Below, in pieces: positions 19,581 through 29,222 of a stretch of 64,000 nt of DNA. Every line of letters begins with the position of its first letter. Within the stretch, counting starts at the first letter, position 1. Origin of the DNA: Planktothricoides raciborskii GIHE-MW2 (GTDB taxonomy: Bacteria; Cyanobacteriota; Cyanobacteriia; Cyanobacteriales; Laspinemataceae); the NCBI RefSeq assembly GCF_040564635.1, contig NZ_CP159837.1:3087001-3151000 (forward strand), written 5' to 3'. Under the pieces are notes generated by a model. The model ran no database searches, was not told the origin of the DNA, and saw only the letters and a list, made by a program, of their open reading frames with translations. Made by a program: the position numbers and the translations under genes.

Positions 19581-22500
19581 ATGAAACAACAGTTGAGTCC
19601 ATTAGAACTTTTGGAATATATATCCCTCGCTTGTACGGCAGCGGGGACTGTCACCGTGGTACTGCTTTCTCAGCACGTCGGATATGCGATCGGGCCGGGG
19701 GCTTTGTCTTTGGTACTCGGTGCCGCGAACCGCAGAAAATACTCGTCGAGTGGGTCTAATTCCACAGAAGTGGTCAAAATTGACCAAAAACTGTCTGAGG
19801 ATGTGGCTTCAGTCCGCCAGGAGATCCAAACTTTACCCAAGTCCTCGGACTATAACAGTTTGAAATCTCAGGTAGAAAATTTAACCGTTTCCGTCGCCGG
19901 ATTGGAGCAACATAAATCTGGGGCATTGACCAATGTGGGAGTGGAATTAAACCCCATCCGCCAAGATATTGTGCAGTTACGATCGCAATATGGCAATTTA
20001 CAAGAGTTTTTCAACGAATTGCGCGATCGCGTTGAAGTAACTTGGCAGCAACTACCTCCACCGGACAAAATCGCGCATCTGGAAAACGAACTTAAGCAGA
20101 TGGACGCGAAGCTGACCCAACTGCCTTCTAAGTTGCAAAAGATGACGGGGACAACTTCCGTTGATCTGACCAGCGTCACTGCTGAAATTGAAGCACTCAA
20201 GCAACAATTAAACAATATCGGTCAAGGGGGTGATGTTAATTCCTTGGTGCCAGAATTGGAGCAATTACGACGTCAAGTAGCGGCGTTAGAAAATACCACC
20301 GATCGCTTAGTGGTGAATAGCCAAAATCTGGCGGAAAAAGAAGAGGTGCGTTCGCTATCTATCACTTTACAGGAGTTACAAAAACAGCAAGAACAACTCC
20401 AACAAACTGCGGCAAGCGATCGCAGCGCTTTATCAGAATTGCGCGATTCCGCAGAGTGGATCGCGTTCGCGAATCGCCTCGAAAACTTGCAAGCACAAAT
20501 CAACCGAATTGGGGAGCAAACTCCCGCCACCGTTCAAACTCAAAATTTGTCGGAATTGCAAGCACTGCAAGATAGATTAGAGCAACTTAGTCACCGTGTG
20601 AATCAGCGGATGTCCCTAGCTGTCGTAGAAGTCAAAGAAGGACAGATCATTGAACTAACTGGGATTGAAACCGCATTAGCCAAAATTGCCGATGCGGTTG
20701 CCGAAGTCAAGCAAGAAATGGAAATCCGGATGTCTGAGATTTCTGCCTGGGAATTAACCGGAATTCACCAACAACTGCTAGACCAACAGCAAACTTTAAT
20801 CGCCTTACAGCAAGACTACCAAAACCTGCTGGCATCGACTTTAGAAAACCGTAACTGGGATCAATCTTTATCTGATTCTGAATATCAGCAAAAAATTGAA
20901 ATTCTAGAGCGAGTTTTAGCCAGTAACACCGAAAGTATCGATCGCATAGAATCATCTCTGGGCAACCATACATTCGGTGAATCAGGAAATACAATTACCC
21001 ATGAATCTGACTTGTCACGGGCAGTAGACATCGCCCAAATTGCTATTCTTCAAGGCAGCGTCTCACAATTGGCGGCGAATCTGGACAATTTAGAACAACA
21101 AGTCCAATTTTTAGCCAATGGGGACAATGTAAACGAGCAAGTACACGATGAAATCCAAGCCCTGAAAGAGCAAATCAACCGCTTAGAAACTTCGGTGAAT
21201 AATAACGAGATGATCGGAGGAGAGACAGGGACGGATTTGTATCCAGAAATTAGAATTATCACCCAAGAACTTAAGGAAATCGGTCTGCTCAAAGATACGA
21301 TTTATCAGTTATCGGGGAATGTGGAAATCTTGGATCAACAAGTCCACGATCTGAATATGGGGAATCCGCATAGTATTACCGGAGAACTCCGAGAACAAAT
21401 TGAGGCGCTGATGGCCAAAGTTGAGCAACTACCAGAAAACCAAATTCCTGAAGATTTGACGAGTAATTACCAAACCGTTTGCTGGCGTTTAGACCAACTC
21501 GAAGCCGGTTATCTATCTTTAGAAACCCACCTCAAAGAAACTCAGGATGTAAGCAATCGCAACGATCAAGAAATCACCGATCAATTCTTAACCTTAAATG
21601 CTCAATTATCTGAATTACAGCAAGAGATTGATGGCATGGGTCAAAAATTAACTGATTTGGAAAAAGGATTGGAAGAAATTACGGTTTCTGAGTTAGCCGT
21701 CACTCGCCAGGATATAGCTATACTGCAAGATACCGTCTCGGATTTAGTCACCCGACTAGAACAGGATTTAGACAAGTTCAACGATCGCGAAAAAGTTCAA
21801 AAATTGGAACAATCCTTGTTTACCTTGGAAACAAAACTTAGTCAGGCGATCGCGCAACTCGACGAGCAATTCCAAGCCCTGCAACTGCAAACCAGACAAC
21901 TAGAAATAGAACAAGCGGAAACCCAAACCGCCACCAGTCAAATTGACGATCTGATCGGCAACTCCATTGAGCGACAAATGAGTGGCATTAGTCAACTGTT
22001 GCAAGATGTTGCCCCATGCGATTATGAATTAATCTTTGACCGTCCGGCAATTTACGACTGTTTAATCCAGGCGATCGCTAACAGTAATAAGCTGCTGATA
22101 ATTGTCTGTCCGTGGCTGAATCGTGAAATCATCAGCGGTCTGTTGGATGAATTTGAAGCTTTCCTAGAACGCAATGGTCAATTAAAAATTGGTTGGGGTC
22201 ATCTGGCAGATATTAATGAGGGAGAATTTCCGCTGTTAGTTCAGCAGCAATGGCATACCGAAAATCTCACCACCCGTCGCCAATCTTATGATGCCCTAAA
22301 TGACTTAGAAGCCCTGCGGGAAAAATATCCTAATCAACTGGAATATAAGGTACTGGGAACCCATGAAAACTTTTTAGTTGCTGATGAGAAAATGGCCTTA
22401 ATTTCCAGTCATCATTTTCTCAGTAGCGATCGCGATATTCCCGAACGAGAAGTTGCCGTGAAAACTTCTTCGCTGAAGATTATTCACGGGTTAATCGATC

Positions 22501-23330
22501 GGTTCACCGATTCGGTGTTACGACCGGGAAATGCGGAGGCTTATTACAACCGAGGGTTTGAACGGCTAGAAATTGGCGATTATGCTGGGGCAATGGCGGA
22601 TTATGATGCCTCCCTAGCCCTCAACCCTGATCGCGCCACCAGCTACAATAACCGGGGATTGACAAAATATCATACGGGCAATCTTCCTGGCGCGATCGCG
22701 GATTATAGCAAGGCGATAGAACTGGATCCCGATGAACCCGTGACTTATTTTAACCGGGCTGTTGCCTACTATAAAATCGGCGACTATCGCCATAGCATCA
22801 CCGATTATACTCAGGTGATTCAGCGGCAAGATGGGATTCGGATTTCGGCGGAAAATACCGGCGCTTATTTCCAACGAGCGGAAGCGTATCGTCAGTTAGG
22901 GGAATATGAAAGTGCCATTTTGGATTACACAATGGCCATTCGTTTAGCCCCGAACGATCCCGTCGCGTATAACAATCGCGGGTTAGCCCGGTATAACCAG
23001 GGAGACTATCTGGGTAGCATTGAGGATTACAGCGAAACCTTAACCCTGAACCCCAATGATGCGGTGGCGTATTCTAATCGCGGCGTTTCCCGGCTAAAAA
23101 CTGGCGATTATGGTGGAGCCGTGGCAGATTTCGACAGCGCGATCGCCCTGAAACCGGATTATGCCAGTGCATACAATAATCGGGGGTTGGCGCGATTTGA
23201 AATGGGCGATCGCACCGAGGCGATCGCTGACTTAAAACAGGCAGCGGAATTATTTGCTGCCCAAGGAAATATCCCCAGCCAGCAACAAGCCTTAGACTCC
23301 TTGAAGCGACTCGGTTGCGAAGAAGGATAA
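19581..23330 (+). CDS. Membrane-hairpin coiled-coil / PLD-like / TPR protein (family member 2)
   Basis: A 1249-residue protein. The ATG at 19581 has AGAGGA 6 bases upstream; a GTG at 19560 lacks one. Residues ~6-50 are the shared hairpin (LELLEYISLACTAAGT, then YAIGPGALSLVLGAANRRK). Residues ~60-800 are very long coiled coil. Residues ~810-980 form a phospholipase D-like domain: strand LLIIVCPWLNREI, then H928-x-N930-x4-D935 in THENFLVADEKMALISSHH. The canonical Lys of the HxKx4D motif is Asn, and only one such motif is present, so catalysis would need a dimer or may be lost. Residues ~983-1237 hold about seven TPRs with AYNNRGLA and IxDYSxAIxLxP signatures. It is the effector-like member of the cluster. 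Substrate is unknown; PLD-like folds include lipases, nucleases and inactive binders. Confidence 0.8.
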   Translation: MKQQLSPLELLEYISLACTAAGTVTVVLLSQHVGYAIGPGALSLVLGAANRRKYSSSGSNSTEVVKIDQKLSEDVASVRQEIQTLPKSSDYNSLKSQVENLTVSVAGLEQHKSGALTNVGVELNPIRQDIVQLRSQYGNLQEFFNELRDRVEVTWQQLPPPDKIAHLENELKQMDAKLTQLPSKLQKMTGTTSVDLTSVTAEIEALKQQLNNIGQGGDVNSLVPELEQLRRQVAALENTTDRLVVNSQNLAEKEEVRSLSITLQELQKQQEQLQQTAASDRSALSELRDSAEWIAFANRLENLQAQINRIGEQTPATVQTQNLSELQALQDRLEQLSHRVNQRMSLAVVEVKEGQIIELTGIETALAKIADAVAEVKQEMEIRMSEISAWELTGIHQQLLDQQQTLIALQQDYQNLLASTLENRNWDQSLSDSEYQQKIEILERVLASNTESIDRIESSLGNHTFGESGNTITHESDLSRAVDIAQIAILQGSVSQLAANLDNLEQQVQFLANGDNVNEQVHDEIQALKEQINRLETSVNNNEMIGGETGTDLYPEIRIITQELKEIGLLKDTIYQLSGNVEILDQQVHDLNMGNPHSITGELREQIEALMAKVEQLPENQIPEDLTSNYQTVCWRLDQLEAGYLSLETHLKETQDVSNRNDQEITDQFLTLNAQLSELQQEIDGMGQKLTDLEKGLEEITVSELAVTRQDIAILQDTVSDLVTRLEQDLDKFNDREKVQKLEQSLFTLETKLSQAIAQLDEQFQALQLQTRQLEIEQAETQTATSQIDDLIGNSIERQMSGISQLLQDVAPCDYELIFDRPAIYDCLIQAIANSNKLLIIVCPWLNREIISGLLDEFEAFLERNGQLKIGWGHLADINEGEFPLLVQQQWHTENLTTRRQSYDALNDLEALREKYPNQLEYKVLGTHENFLVADEKMALISSHHFLSSDRDIPEREVAVKTSSLKIIHGLIDRFTDSVLRPGNAEAYYNRGFERLEIGDYAGAMADYDASLALNPDRATSYNNRGLTKYHTGNLPGAIADYSKAIELDPDEPVTYFNRAVAYYKIGDYRHSITDYTQVIQRQDGIRISAENTGAYFQRAEAYRQLGEYESAILDYTMAIRLAPNDPVAYNNRGLARYNQGDYLGSIEDYSETLTLNPNDAVAYSNRGVSRLKTGDYGGAVADFDSAIALKPDYASAYNNRGLARFEMGDRTEAIADLKQAAELFAAQGNIPSQQQALDSLKRLGCEEG

Positions 23331-23361
23331 ATTGCTTCTTGTCCTTGGTCAGAAAGTCCTC

Positions 23362-23397
23362 AGTAGGTTGGGTTGAGGTCACGAAACCCAACCTACT
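23362..23397 (+). terminator. Hairpin after family member 2
   Basis: A 13-bp perfect stem, AGTAGGTTGGGTT paired with AACCCAACCTACT, around a 10-base loop. It is followed by the A/T-rich ATTAATTTAATT and not by a clean T-run. It may be a partial terminator within the cluster. Confidence 0.55.
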
Positions 23398-23445
23398 AAT
23401 TAATTTAATTGTGAATTATCAGATCAATTATCAAATCATAGAATC

Positions 23446-24714
23446 ATGCAAAATATCCAACCTAATATCCAAAACCTGCGCCAAATCATCAGCGAATACC
23501 ATTGGTTAGACCTGGCGGAATCCGTTTCCATTGCGGCATCAGCGATCGGCACCTTAGCCGGCGCCTTATCCGGTCAAGTTGTCTATGCTGCCGCCCCCTT
23601 AACCGTGGCACTTTCCCTCAATTTAGCCAACCGATATCGCCTCGATGAAAACACCGAACAATATACCAAAGCCGCCATATCTGATGTCAGAAATGTGGTA
23701 GAATCTCTCTATACCGCTTTGCCAGAAAATGACCAACCCCAGATGGATTTTCAAGCCCTGCAAAAATCAATTTACCATCTGCAAAAAGTCACGGAAAGGC
23801 TAGAAAATAAAGCTTTAACCGAAGATGACTGGCAAATGGTGAATGTGAGATTTTTAACTTTGCAAGAATCTTTAGAAAAGCTGACCCAATCTATCGGTAA
23901 TTCCCAGTTCATCCCTCCAGCCATACAAAGAAGTGAAGCGGGTGAAATTTCTGGTAAAAATGCTGGAGAAATTAGAGAAGTTGCTCTGGCAAACTATTCT
24001 GAACTAGAACAACGGATCGGTCAACTAGAGCAGAAAAATCACGAAGTAATTAAACCCTATTTACAGCGGCTGACTCAAACATTACAACAGCTTAAGCAAG
24101 ACCAGTCTTTAGGAAAAGTCAGGAAAAAAATCCAAGCACTCAGCGAAGAAATTAAACAAAGAACGGTCGTGCAAGTAGAAGTAGAAACATTAACCCAGCA
24201 GTTAGAAACAATTGCCGCTCAACAAGCACAACTAAATCAGCAGTTTTTAGAGTTACCAGCCCCCCCGGTTCCGGTTGATATCAGTAGCATAGAAGTTGCG
24301 ATCGCCCAAATCTCTGAAGACCTGACCACCACAAAAACTCAGACCAGCAAACGGTTTAAACGCATTCTTGGCACCTTAAATGCTTTAGAAGGGCAAATTA
24401 ATCAACTACAACAGCTATCCCACAATCTACAATCATCCGTGGAAAAGGTGACAGAGGACTTGGATCATCTTTCCGATGCTGCCAACGTCGAAAACTTGGA
24501 AAATATCTTAAATCAAGTTTCCGCCGAACTTGCGGAAGTCCAAGATAAAATTAACTCCCTCACACCCCCGTTTAATCCAGCACCCCTAGAAGAGCAATTA
24601 CAAGAACTAAGCGCGTTAATCAAACAACAGTCCCCAGAACCAACCCAGTTTCTCACCAAGGAAGATATTGCCCCCCTGGTGGCGGCGATTAAAAAGCTGC
24701 AAAAACGGAAATAA
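23446..24714 (+). CDS. Membrane-hairpin coiled-coil protein (family member 3)
   Basis: A 422-residue protein with no enzymatic domain. Residues ~20-65 are the shared hairpin (LDLAESVSIAASAIGT, then VYAAAPLTVALSLNLANRY). Compared with the others the EY pair is ES and the terminal RR is RY. Residues ~75-420 are coiled coil with two kinds of segment: an acidic, Gln-rich first half and a second half ending in KDDIAP-like helices (EDIAPLVAAIKKLQKRK). It has a 20-residue extension before the hairpin. It lies 115 bases after member 2, with a hairpin between. A structural or adaptor role is inferred from the lack of other domains. Confidence 0.75.
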   Translation: MQNIQPNIQNLRQIISEYHWLDLAESVSIAASAIGTLAGALSGQVVYAAAPLTVALSLNLANRYRLDENTEQYTKAAISDVRNVVESLYTALPENDQPQMDFQALQKSIYHLQKVTERLENKALTEDDWQMVNVRFLTLQESLEKLTQSIGNSQFIPPAIQRSEAGEISGKNAGEIREVALANYSELEQRIGQLEQKNHEVIKPYLQRLTQTLQQLKQDQSLGKVRKKIQALSEEIKQRTVVQVEVETLTQQLETIAAQQAQLNQQFLELPAPPVPVDISSIEVAIAQISEDLTTTKTQTSKRFKRILGTLNALEGQINQLQQLSHNLQSSVEKVTEDLDHLSDAANVENLENILNQVSAELAEVQDKINSLTPPFNPAPLEEQLQELSALIKQQSPEPTQFLTKEDIAPLVAAIKKLQKRK

Positions 24715-25021
24715 ATTGGTTGTTGGGTAGGGATTCTTTGGTTGTTGGTTGTTGGTTTTTGGTTGGGGAAAGTGATGCATTGAAAAGTCGTAGGGGCTTT
24801 CTGGCCATAAGGCCTGACGGATTATGCTTCGCAAGGACGCCCGTACAAGTTAAAAAAAGTATCACTATTCACTATTCACTATTCACTATTCACTTTCCCC
24901 TCTGCACCCCCGCTCCCCCGCTCCCCCGCTCCCCCGCACCACTGTTCCCTCTTCCCTGTTCTCGTTATTTTGTAAATTTTACGGATGAACTGCATTTAAT
25001 TCCGGATTCCATCCCCTAAGA
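24715..25021. other. Repeat-filled intergenic gap
   Basis: It contains TTGGTTGTTGG heptamers, TTCACTA units (24864-24892) and CCCCCGCT units (24906-24936), plus a CTTTCTGGCCATAAGGCC palindrome near 24798. No gene. The next start codon follows a short AT-rich stretch with no clear ribosome binding site. Confidence 0.55.
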
Positions 25022-27883
25022 ATGAAAAAATTGCCAAAAGGGTATAGGAATTTTCCCATGCAAAGGAATTACGGTTGGTTAGAAGTTGCTGAGTATTTAT
25101 CCATTGTTGCTTCCGTGATGGGTGCAGTTGCCGCTGTCACCACGCAAAAAGCGGCGTTAATGGCTGTTCCCATGTCCATGTCCCTGATTTTGAATCTATT
25201 GCATCGACGGAAATTATTATCTTTAAGTAGACAAATAATTGGCGCTGAAGTGACAGAACAATGCCAGGAATTGTCTGATTTAGTCCCGGGGCAGCCCAGT
25301 TCACGTATCCCAGAAAGTCCCAGGGAAAAACAACAGATTCAACCAGTGATCGCGCAGCGTTGCGGATGCAACATCGCGCAGCGTTGCGGATGCAACATCG
25401 CGCAGCGTTGCGGATGCAATATCGCGCAGCGTTGCGGATGCAATATCGCGCAGCGTTGCGGATGCAATATCGCGCAGCGTTGCGGATGCAATATCGCCTC
25501 TTTGCCTCTGGCAGAAATGGAAACATCTTTAGAACGCTTATGCCAAAAATTTGAACATCAACAAACTCAAATTAGTCAAATGATGGTGAATTTGGAAAAA
25601 ATGAGCCATCAAATCCCATGCACCTTGCCTAACAATTTGCCCAACAATTTGCCCAACAATTTACCTACTAATTTACCTATTATTAATAAATTGGCAAATT
25701 TTCCCAGTCAAAGCGATGCCCAAGATGCACCAATTGAAGATTTTAATCAGCGCAATTTATCCAGTAATGGTTATGTAGAGGCGGAAATTTCGGGAATTAA
25801 AACAGAGTTAATCAGACTTTATGAAAAATTAACTCAAGTTCAGAGGAAAACCGACAATTTGGTGCCGAAAAAAAAACTTAAACTGATGATTGCGGCGATT
25901 AAAACCCTGCATGAACAAAATTTAGCTGCCCGGACGTCTATTCTTCAATTAAATGAAACCGTCGAGAAAATGTCCCCGCCGCCACCAGAGGGAAACCATC
26001 CATCTCAAATCCAATTTGAGGAGCAAATTAAAGAGCAAATTAAAAATTGTCTCCAGCAAATTTCCGATCTGCGAGGAGAAATCGCTGCACTGAATCAGGC
26101 GAAATCCTTGTGGGAAGAAACCAGCGACCAAGGGATACCGGAAACAAAACTGCGGGAGTTAATTTCAGAAATAGTTGCTAGTGAATTGCGAAGTTTGCCT
26201 AATTCAATTTCCGTTGAAGCCAGCCCAAACCAACAATTTTTATTCTATAAAAATTTAATTTCAAGTTATGCTGGATGGACAGAAAGCGAAAGCGATTCGG
26301 CAAATTATATTGACTTTTATTATATTCCTCAGTTACATCGAGAAATTAAAAACTTGTCAGAAGAAATTGCGATTCTAGAAGCGGAAATGGAAAACCGTTT
26401 AGCCCCATTGGAAGCAATCGATCGCCACAGCATTGAAGAAGACCTAGCCCTGCAATCCCAGGCGATCGCTGAACTCCAAGAACAGACGAAGCAACTCCGG
26501 GCATTCTCTCAGCTTCAACCGCAAGAAGCGATTTCTGACTTACAAACCAAAGTATTATGCAGAAGGGCGTTCGCGCAGCGTTGCATCCGCAACGTTGCGC
26601 CGAATGGCAATTGGAATGGCAATTGGAAATGTCTGCATAGCTGGAATGCCCATGCAGAAGTCATATTTTCCCTAGACTTTAGCCGCGATGGAATGTTTTT
26701 GGCCACCGGCAGTGCCGACCATACCGTAAAAGTTTGGCAAATTTTCTCAGAATTACGGACAGAAAATTCGACCACAGAAAATCTGGCTAATTTATCTGCT
26801 AATTTATCTGCTAATTTATCTGCTAATTTATCTGCTAATTTATCTGCTAATTTATCTGCTAATTTATCTGCTAATTTATCTGCTAATTTATCTGCTGAAT
26901 TATCTCAAACCTTCACAAGTCATACTCATGCGGTGCGGGCGATCGCCATCAGTCCCCAGCAAGATTTTATCGTCAGTGGCAGTGGCGATGTTGGATCCGC
27001 AACGGTTCGCGATCGCACCATTCAAATTTGGCCATTGACTTGGCCAACTGAAGAAAACCAAAAACTTGTCATTCCGGCGAATGGGGGAATCCAGTCCTCT
27101 GAATTAGAACCCTTAAAAATCCTCACAGGTCACTCTCTATCCGTGCGAGCGATCGCCATCAGTCCAGACGGTCAATTTATCGCCAGTGGCAGTGCAGATC
27201 AAACCATTCAAATTGCTCCCGTCGCCGATATTTTAGCCGATATTTTATCCGATTCCGCCAAAGCATCACGAGAAGCGAATCTCTCAAAGTCACACCCAGA
27301 AGTTGACCCAGAGTTATATGAGTACCCTTGGCCATCCTTGCAAACCGTACTCACCGGCCACAAAGCCCCCGTAGATGCCCTAGCCTTTAGTCCCGACAGC
27401 CAGATCCTGGCCAGTGGTGCCGTAGACGCTGAGTTGAAAATTTGGCTAATGAATGCTCAAGAACTCCTCTGCACCCTCACAGACCATGTAGAACCGATTA
27501 CCTCACTGGCATTTTCCGCTCATCCAGGATATCTTCTGAATCAACCGGGACATCTCCTCGCCAGTGGGAGTCTAGACTGCTCGATTAAAATTTGGCACAT
27601 CAGCCCAAATGCTCCAGAAAGCAGAGTAATATTTACCCTCACAGGGCATTCAGAACCAGTGACTTGTGTCAAATTTAGTCCTAATGGGCAATTTCTTGCC
27701 AGTGCCAGCATTGACCAAACCATCAAAATTTGGCTGATTTCCCCAGACACGGAAAATATTTCCTTACTTTGCACTCTCACAGGTCATCAACAACCCATCC
27801 TATCTTTAGCCTTTAGAGATGAGCAAACCTTTGCCAGTTGCAGCGCTGATGGAGAAGTGAAAATTTGGCATTGCATCCTTTGA
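25022..27883 (+). CDS. Membrane-hairpin coiled-coil / 7x WD40 protein (family member 4)
   Basis: A 953-residue protein. Residues ~18-62 are the shared hairpin (LEVAEYLSIVASVMGA, then LMAVPMSMSLILNLLHRR). Residues ~110-157 are six copies of an 8-residue Cys-containing repeat, and ~203-218 are NNLP repeats. Residues ~165-510 are coiled coil. Seven WD40 repeats (~536-953) make exactly one propeller; several blades carry TGH, FSPxG and IKIW motifs. Between blades 1 and 2 lie nine NLSA tetrapeptides (nt 26789-26896). Blade 2 also carries an extra 8 residues, VGSATVRD, encoded by the same 24-bp repeat seen in the Cys-containing array but in another frame. The repeats fall in loops or linkers, so the fold should survive. 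It closes the cluster 135 bases before trpD. An alternative start at Met13 exists. Confidence 0.8.
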   Translation: MKKLPKGYRNFPMQRNYGWLEVAEYLSIVASVMGAVAAVTTQKAALMAVPMSMSLILNLLHRRKLLSLSRQIIGAEVTEQCQELSDLVPGQPSSRIPESPREKQQIQPVIAQRCGCNIAQRCGCNIAQRCGCNIAQRCGCNIAQRCGCNIAQRCGCNIASLPLAEMETSLERLCQKFEHQQTQISQMMVNLEKMSHQIPCTLPNNLPNNLPNNLPTNLPIINKLANFPSQSDAQDAPIEDFNQRNLSSNGYVEAEISGIKTELIRLYEKLTQVQRKTDNLVPKKKLKLMIAAIKTLHEQNLAARTSILQLNETVEKMSPPPPEGNHPSQIQFEEQIKEQIKNCLQQISDLRGEIAALNQAKSLWEETSDQGIPETKLRELISEIVASELRSLPNSISVEASPNQQFLFYKNLISSYAGWTESESDSANYIDFYYIPQLHREIKNLSEEIAILEAEMENRLAPLEAIDRHSIEEDLALQSQAIAELQEQTKQLRAFSQLQPQEAISDLQTKVLCRRAFAQRCIRNVAPNGNWNGNWKCLHSWNAHAEVIFSLDFSRDGMFLATGSADHTVKVWQIFSELRTENSTTENLANLSANLSANLSANLSANLSANLSANLSANLSANLSAELSQTFTSHTHAVRAIAISPQQDFIVSGSGDVGSATVRDRTIQIWPLTWPTEENQKLVIPANGGIQSSELEPLKILTGHSLSVRAIAISPDGQFIASGSADQTIQIAPVADILADILSDSAKASREANLSKSHPEVDPELYEYPWPSLQTVLTGHKAPVDALAFSPDSQILASGAVDAELKIWLMNAQELLCTLTDHVEPITSLAFSAHPGYLLNQPGHLLASGSLDCSIKIWHISPNAPESRVIFTLTGHSEPVTCVKFSPNGQFLASASIDQTIKIWLISPDTENISLLCTLTGHQQPILSLAFRDEQTFASCSADGEVKIWHCIL
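25349..25492 (+). repeat. 24-bp repeat, six perfect-length copies in a coding region
   Basis: Six consecutive 24-bp units with core GCGCAGCGTTGCGGATGCAA, encoding IAQRCGCN. Single degenerate copies on either strand occur inside WD40 blade 2 (26988-27017), between coil and propeller (26568-26605), and inside dacB (45935-45965). The unit has the form of the small palindromic repeats found dispersed in cyanobacterial genomes. Confidence 0.9.
26789..26896 (+). repeat. 12-bp repeat, nine copies
   Basis: Nine tandem AATTTATCTGCT units that encode NLSA tetrapeptides in a loop between WD40 blades 1 and 2. Confidence 0.9.
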
Positions 27884-28018
27884 ATCAAACTATCGGCAAA
27901 TTCTAAAGTCAAGGGAATGGTAAGAGGCTGGTTATAAGATTTCCGAATCTAATTCAAGATTCTAATTCAAGATAAAATTAGATTTTGCATTTGCATTGGC
28001 CTAAACCGCAAAATTCTT

Positions 28019-29107
28019 ATGACTTATTCCTCAACACCTCAAGCTGAATCAACTGCCAAATCTACCACCATGAATTGGTCCAACTTACTCCAGCAAATCC
28101 TGGATCGAGAATCTCTCACCAGTCAACAAGCATCCCTGCTGATGCAAGGATGGCTGCAAGACGAAATCCCCCCCGTCTTATCCGGGGCAATTTTAGCTGC
28201 ACTGCAAGCCAAAGGAGTATCAGCTAATGAATTAGCGGGCATGGCCAAAGTTTTACAACTTCAATCCGTCGCCGGACACCGCCTTGCGGTTCCAGAATGG
28301 CCAAAACCCGTGATTGATACTTGTGGCACTGGGGGGGATGGGGCGTCCACCTTTAATATTTCCACAGCGGTGGCTTTTGTGGCCGCTGCCGCAGGTATCC
28401 CTGTGGCCAAACATGGGAATCGTTCCGCGTCCAGTAAAGTCGGCTCCGCTGATGTGTTGGAAGCTTTAGGGATCCACTTGACGGCACATCCAGAGAGAGT
28501 TCAGTCAGCGCTGCAAGAAGTGGGGGTGACTTTTTTATTTGCCCCTGGGTGGCACCCGGCGATGAAGGCAGTGGCAACCCTGAGAAGTACCCTAAAAATC
28601 CGCACGGTATTTAATCTCCTCGGCCCTTTGGTGAATCCTTTACGTCCCACAGGTCAGGTGATTGGGGTTTTCAGTAGTCAGCTACTAGAGGCGATCGCAA
28701 GAGCTTTGGGACAACTGGGAACCGAAAAGGCGATCGTCTTACATGGACGAGAAAAACTGGATGAAGCGGGTTTAGCAGACGCCACCGACCTAGCGATTCT
28801 GAGTAATGGCGTCGTTGAACTCAGCGTCCTCAACCCCCAGGAATTGGGATTAACCAAAGCCCCCACTGCCGCATTACGGGGCGGCGACATTCCCGAAAAC
28901 ACCCAGATTTTGCGCGATGTGCTTCAGGGTAAAGGAACTCCAGCCCAACAAGATGTCGTTGCTTTAAATGCTTCTTTGGCGTTTCAAGTCGCCGGTCTGA
29001 TTGCCGTCGGGGAGCATCAACAAGGAATTGCGATCGCCAAAGACATTCTCAAATCTGGGACAGCTTGGGACAAATTAGAACAACTAATTCAATTTTTCCA
29101 AGACTAA
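28019..29107 (+). CDS. trpD: Anthranilate phosphoribosyltransferase
   Basis: Transfers phosphoribosyl from PRPP to anthranilate in tryptophan synthesis. The 362-residue protein is of normal length plus a ~15-residue N-terminal extension that is probably disordered. An ATG at residue 18 ([14 protein letters not shown]) aligns better with typical starts. It shows the PRPP-binding GTGGDG, the conserved [21 protein letters not shown]-type loop, and the C-terminal [17 protein letters not shown] region. It is 135 bases after the coiled-coil/WD40 gene on the same strand, but I see no functional link. No other trp genes lie in the window, as is usual in cyanobacteria where trp genes are scattered. 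Confidence 0.97.
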   Translation: MTYSSTPQAESTAKSTTMNWSNLLQQILDRESLTSQQASLLMQGWLQDEIPPVLSGAILAALQAKGVSANELAGMAKVLQLQSVAGHRLAVPEWPKPVIDTCGTGGDGASTFNISTAVAFVAAAAGIPVAKHGNRSASSKVGSADVLEALGIHLTAHPERVQSALQEVGVTFLFAPGWHPAMKAVATLRSTLKIRTVFNLLGPLVNPLRPTGQVIGVFSSQLLEAIARALGQLGTEKAIVLHGREKLDEAGLADATDLAILSNGVVELSVLNPQELGLTKAPTAALRGGDIPENTQILRDVLQGKGTPAQQDVVALNASLAFQVAGLIAVGEHQQGIAIAKDILKSGTAWDKLEQLIQFFQD

Positions 29108-29109
29108 TC

Positions 29110-29205
29110 TAGTTGTTTGTTATTTGTTGTTTGTTATTTGTTATTTGTTCACCAAATTTCTTATAACGAATAACCAGCAACAAATAACAAACTTACAATA
29201 TTAAT
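29110..29205. repeat. Two-arm heptamer array after trpD
   Basis: TTTGTTA/TTTGTTG heptamers (29112-29148) are followed after a spacer by the complementary AATAACCA and AACAAATAACAAAC (29168-29192). The arms can pair, giving a likely transcript 3' structure between the convergent trpD and protease genes. Confidence 0.6.
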
Positions 29206-29222
29206 TTATGTTGATGGGACAA

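Noticed and set aside
13352-27883. Assigning the cluster to a known anti-phage system
   Set aside because: The HTH, AAA-like and WD40 parts occur in conflict systems, but no vWA/MoxR pair, protease, nuclease or phage context is present, so a named system cannot be supported.
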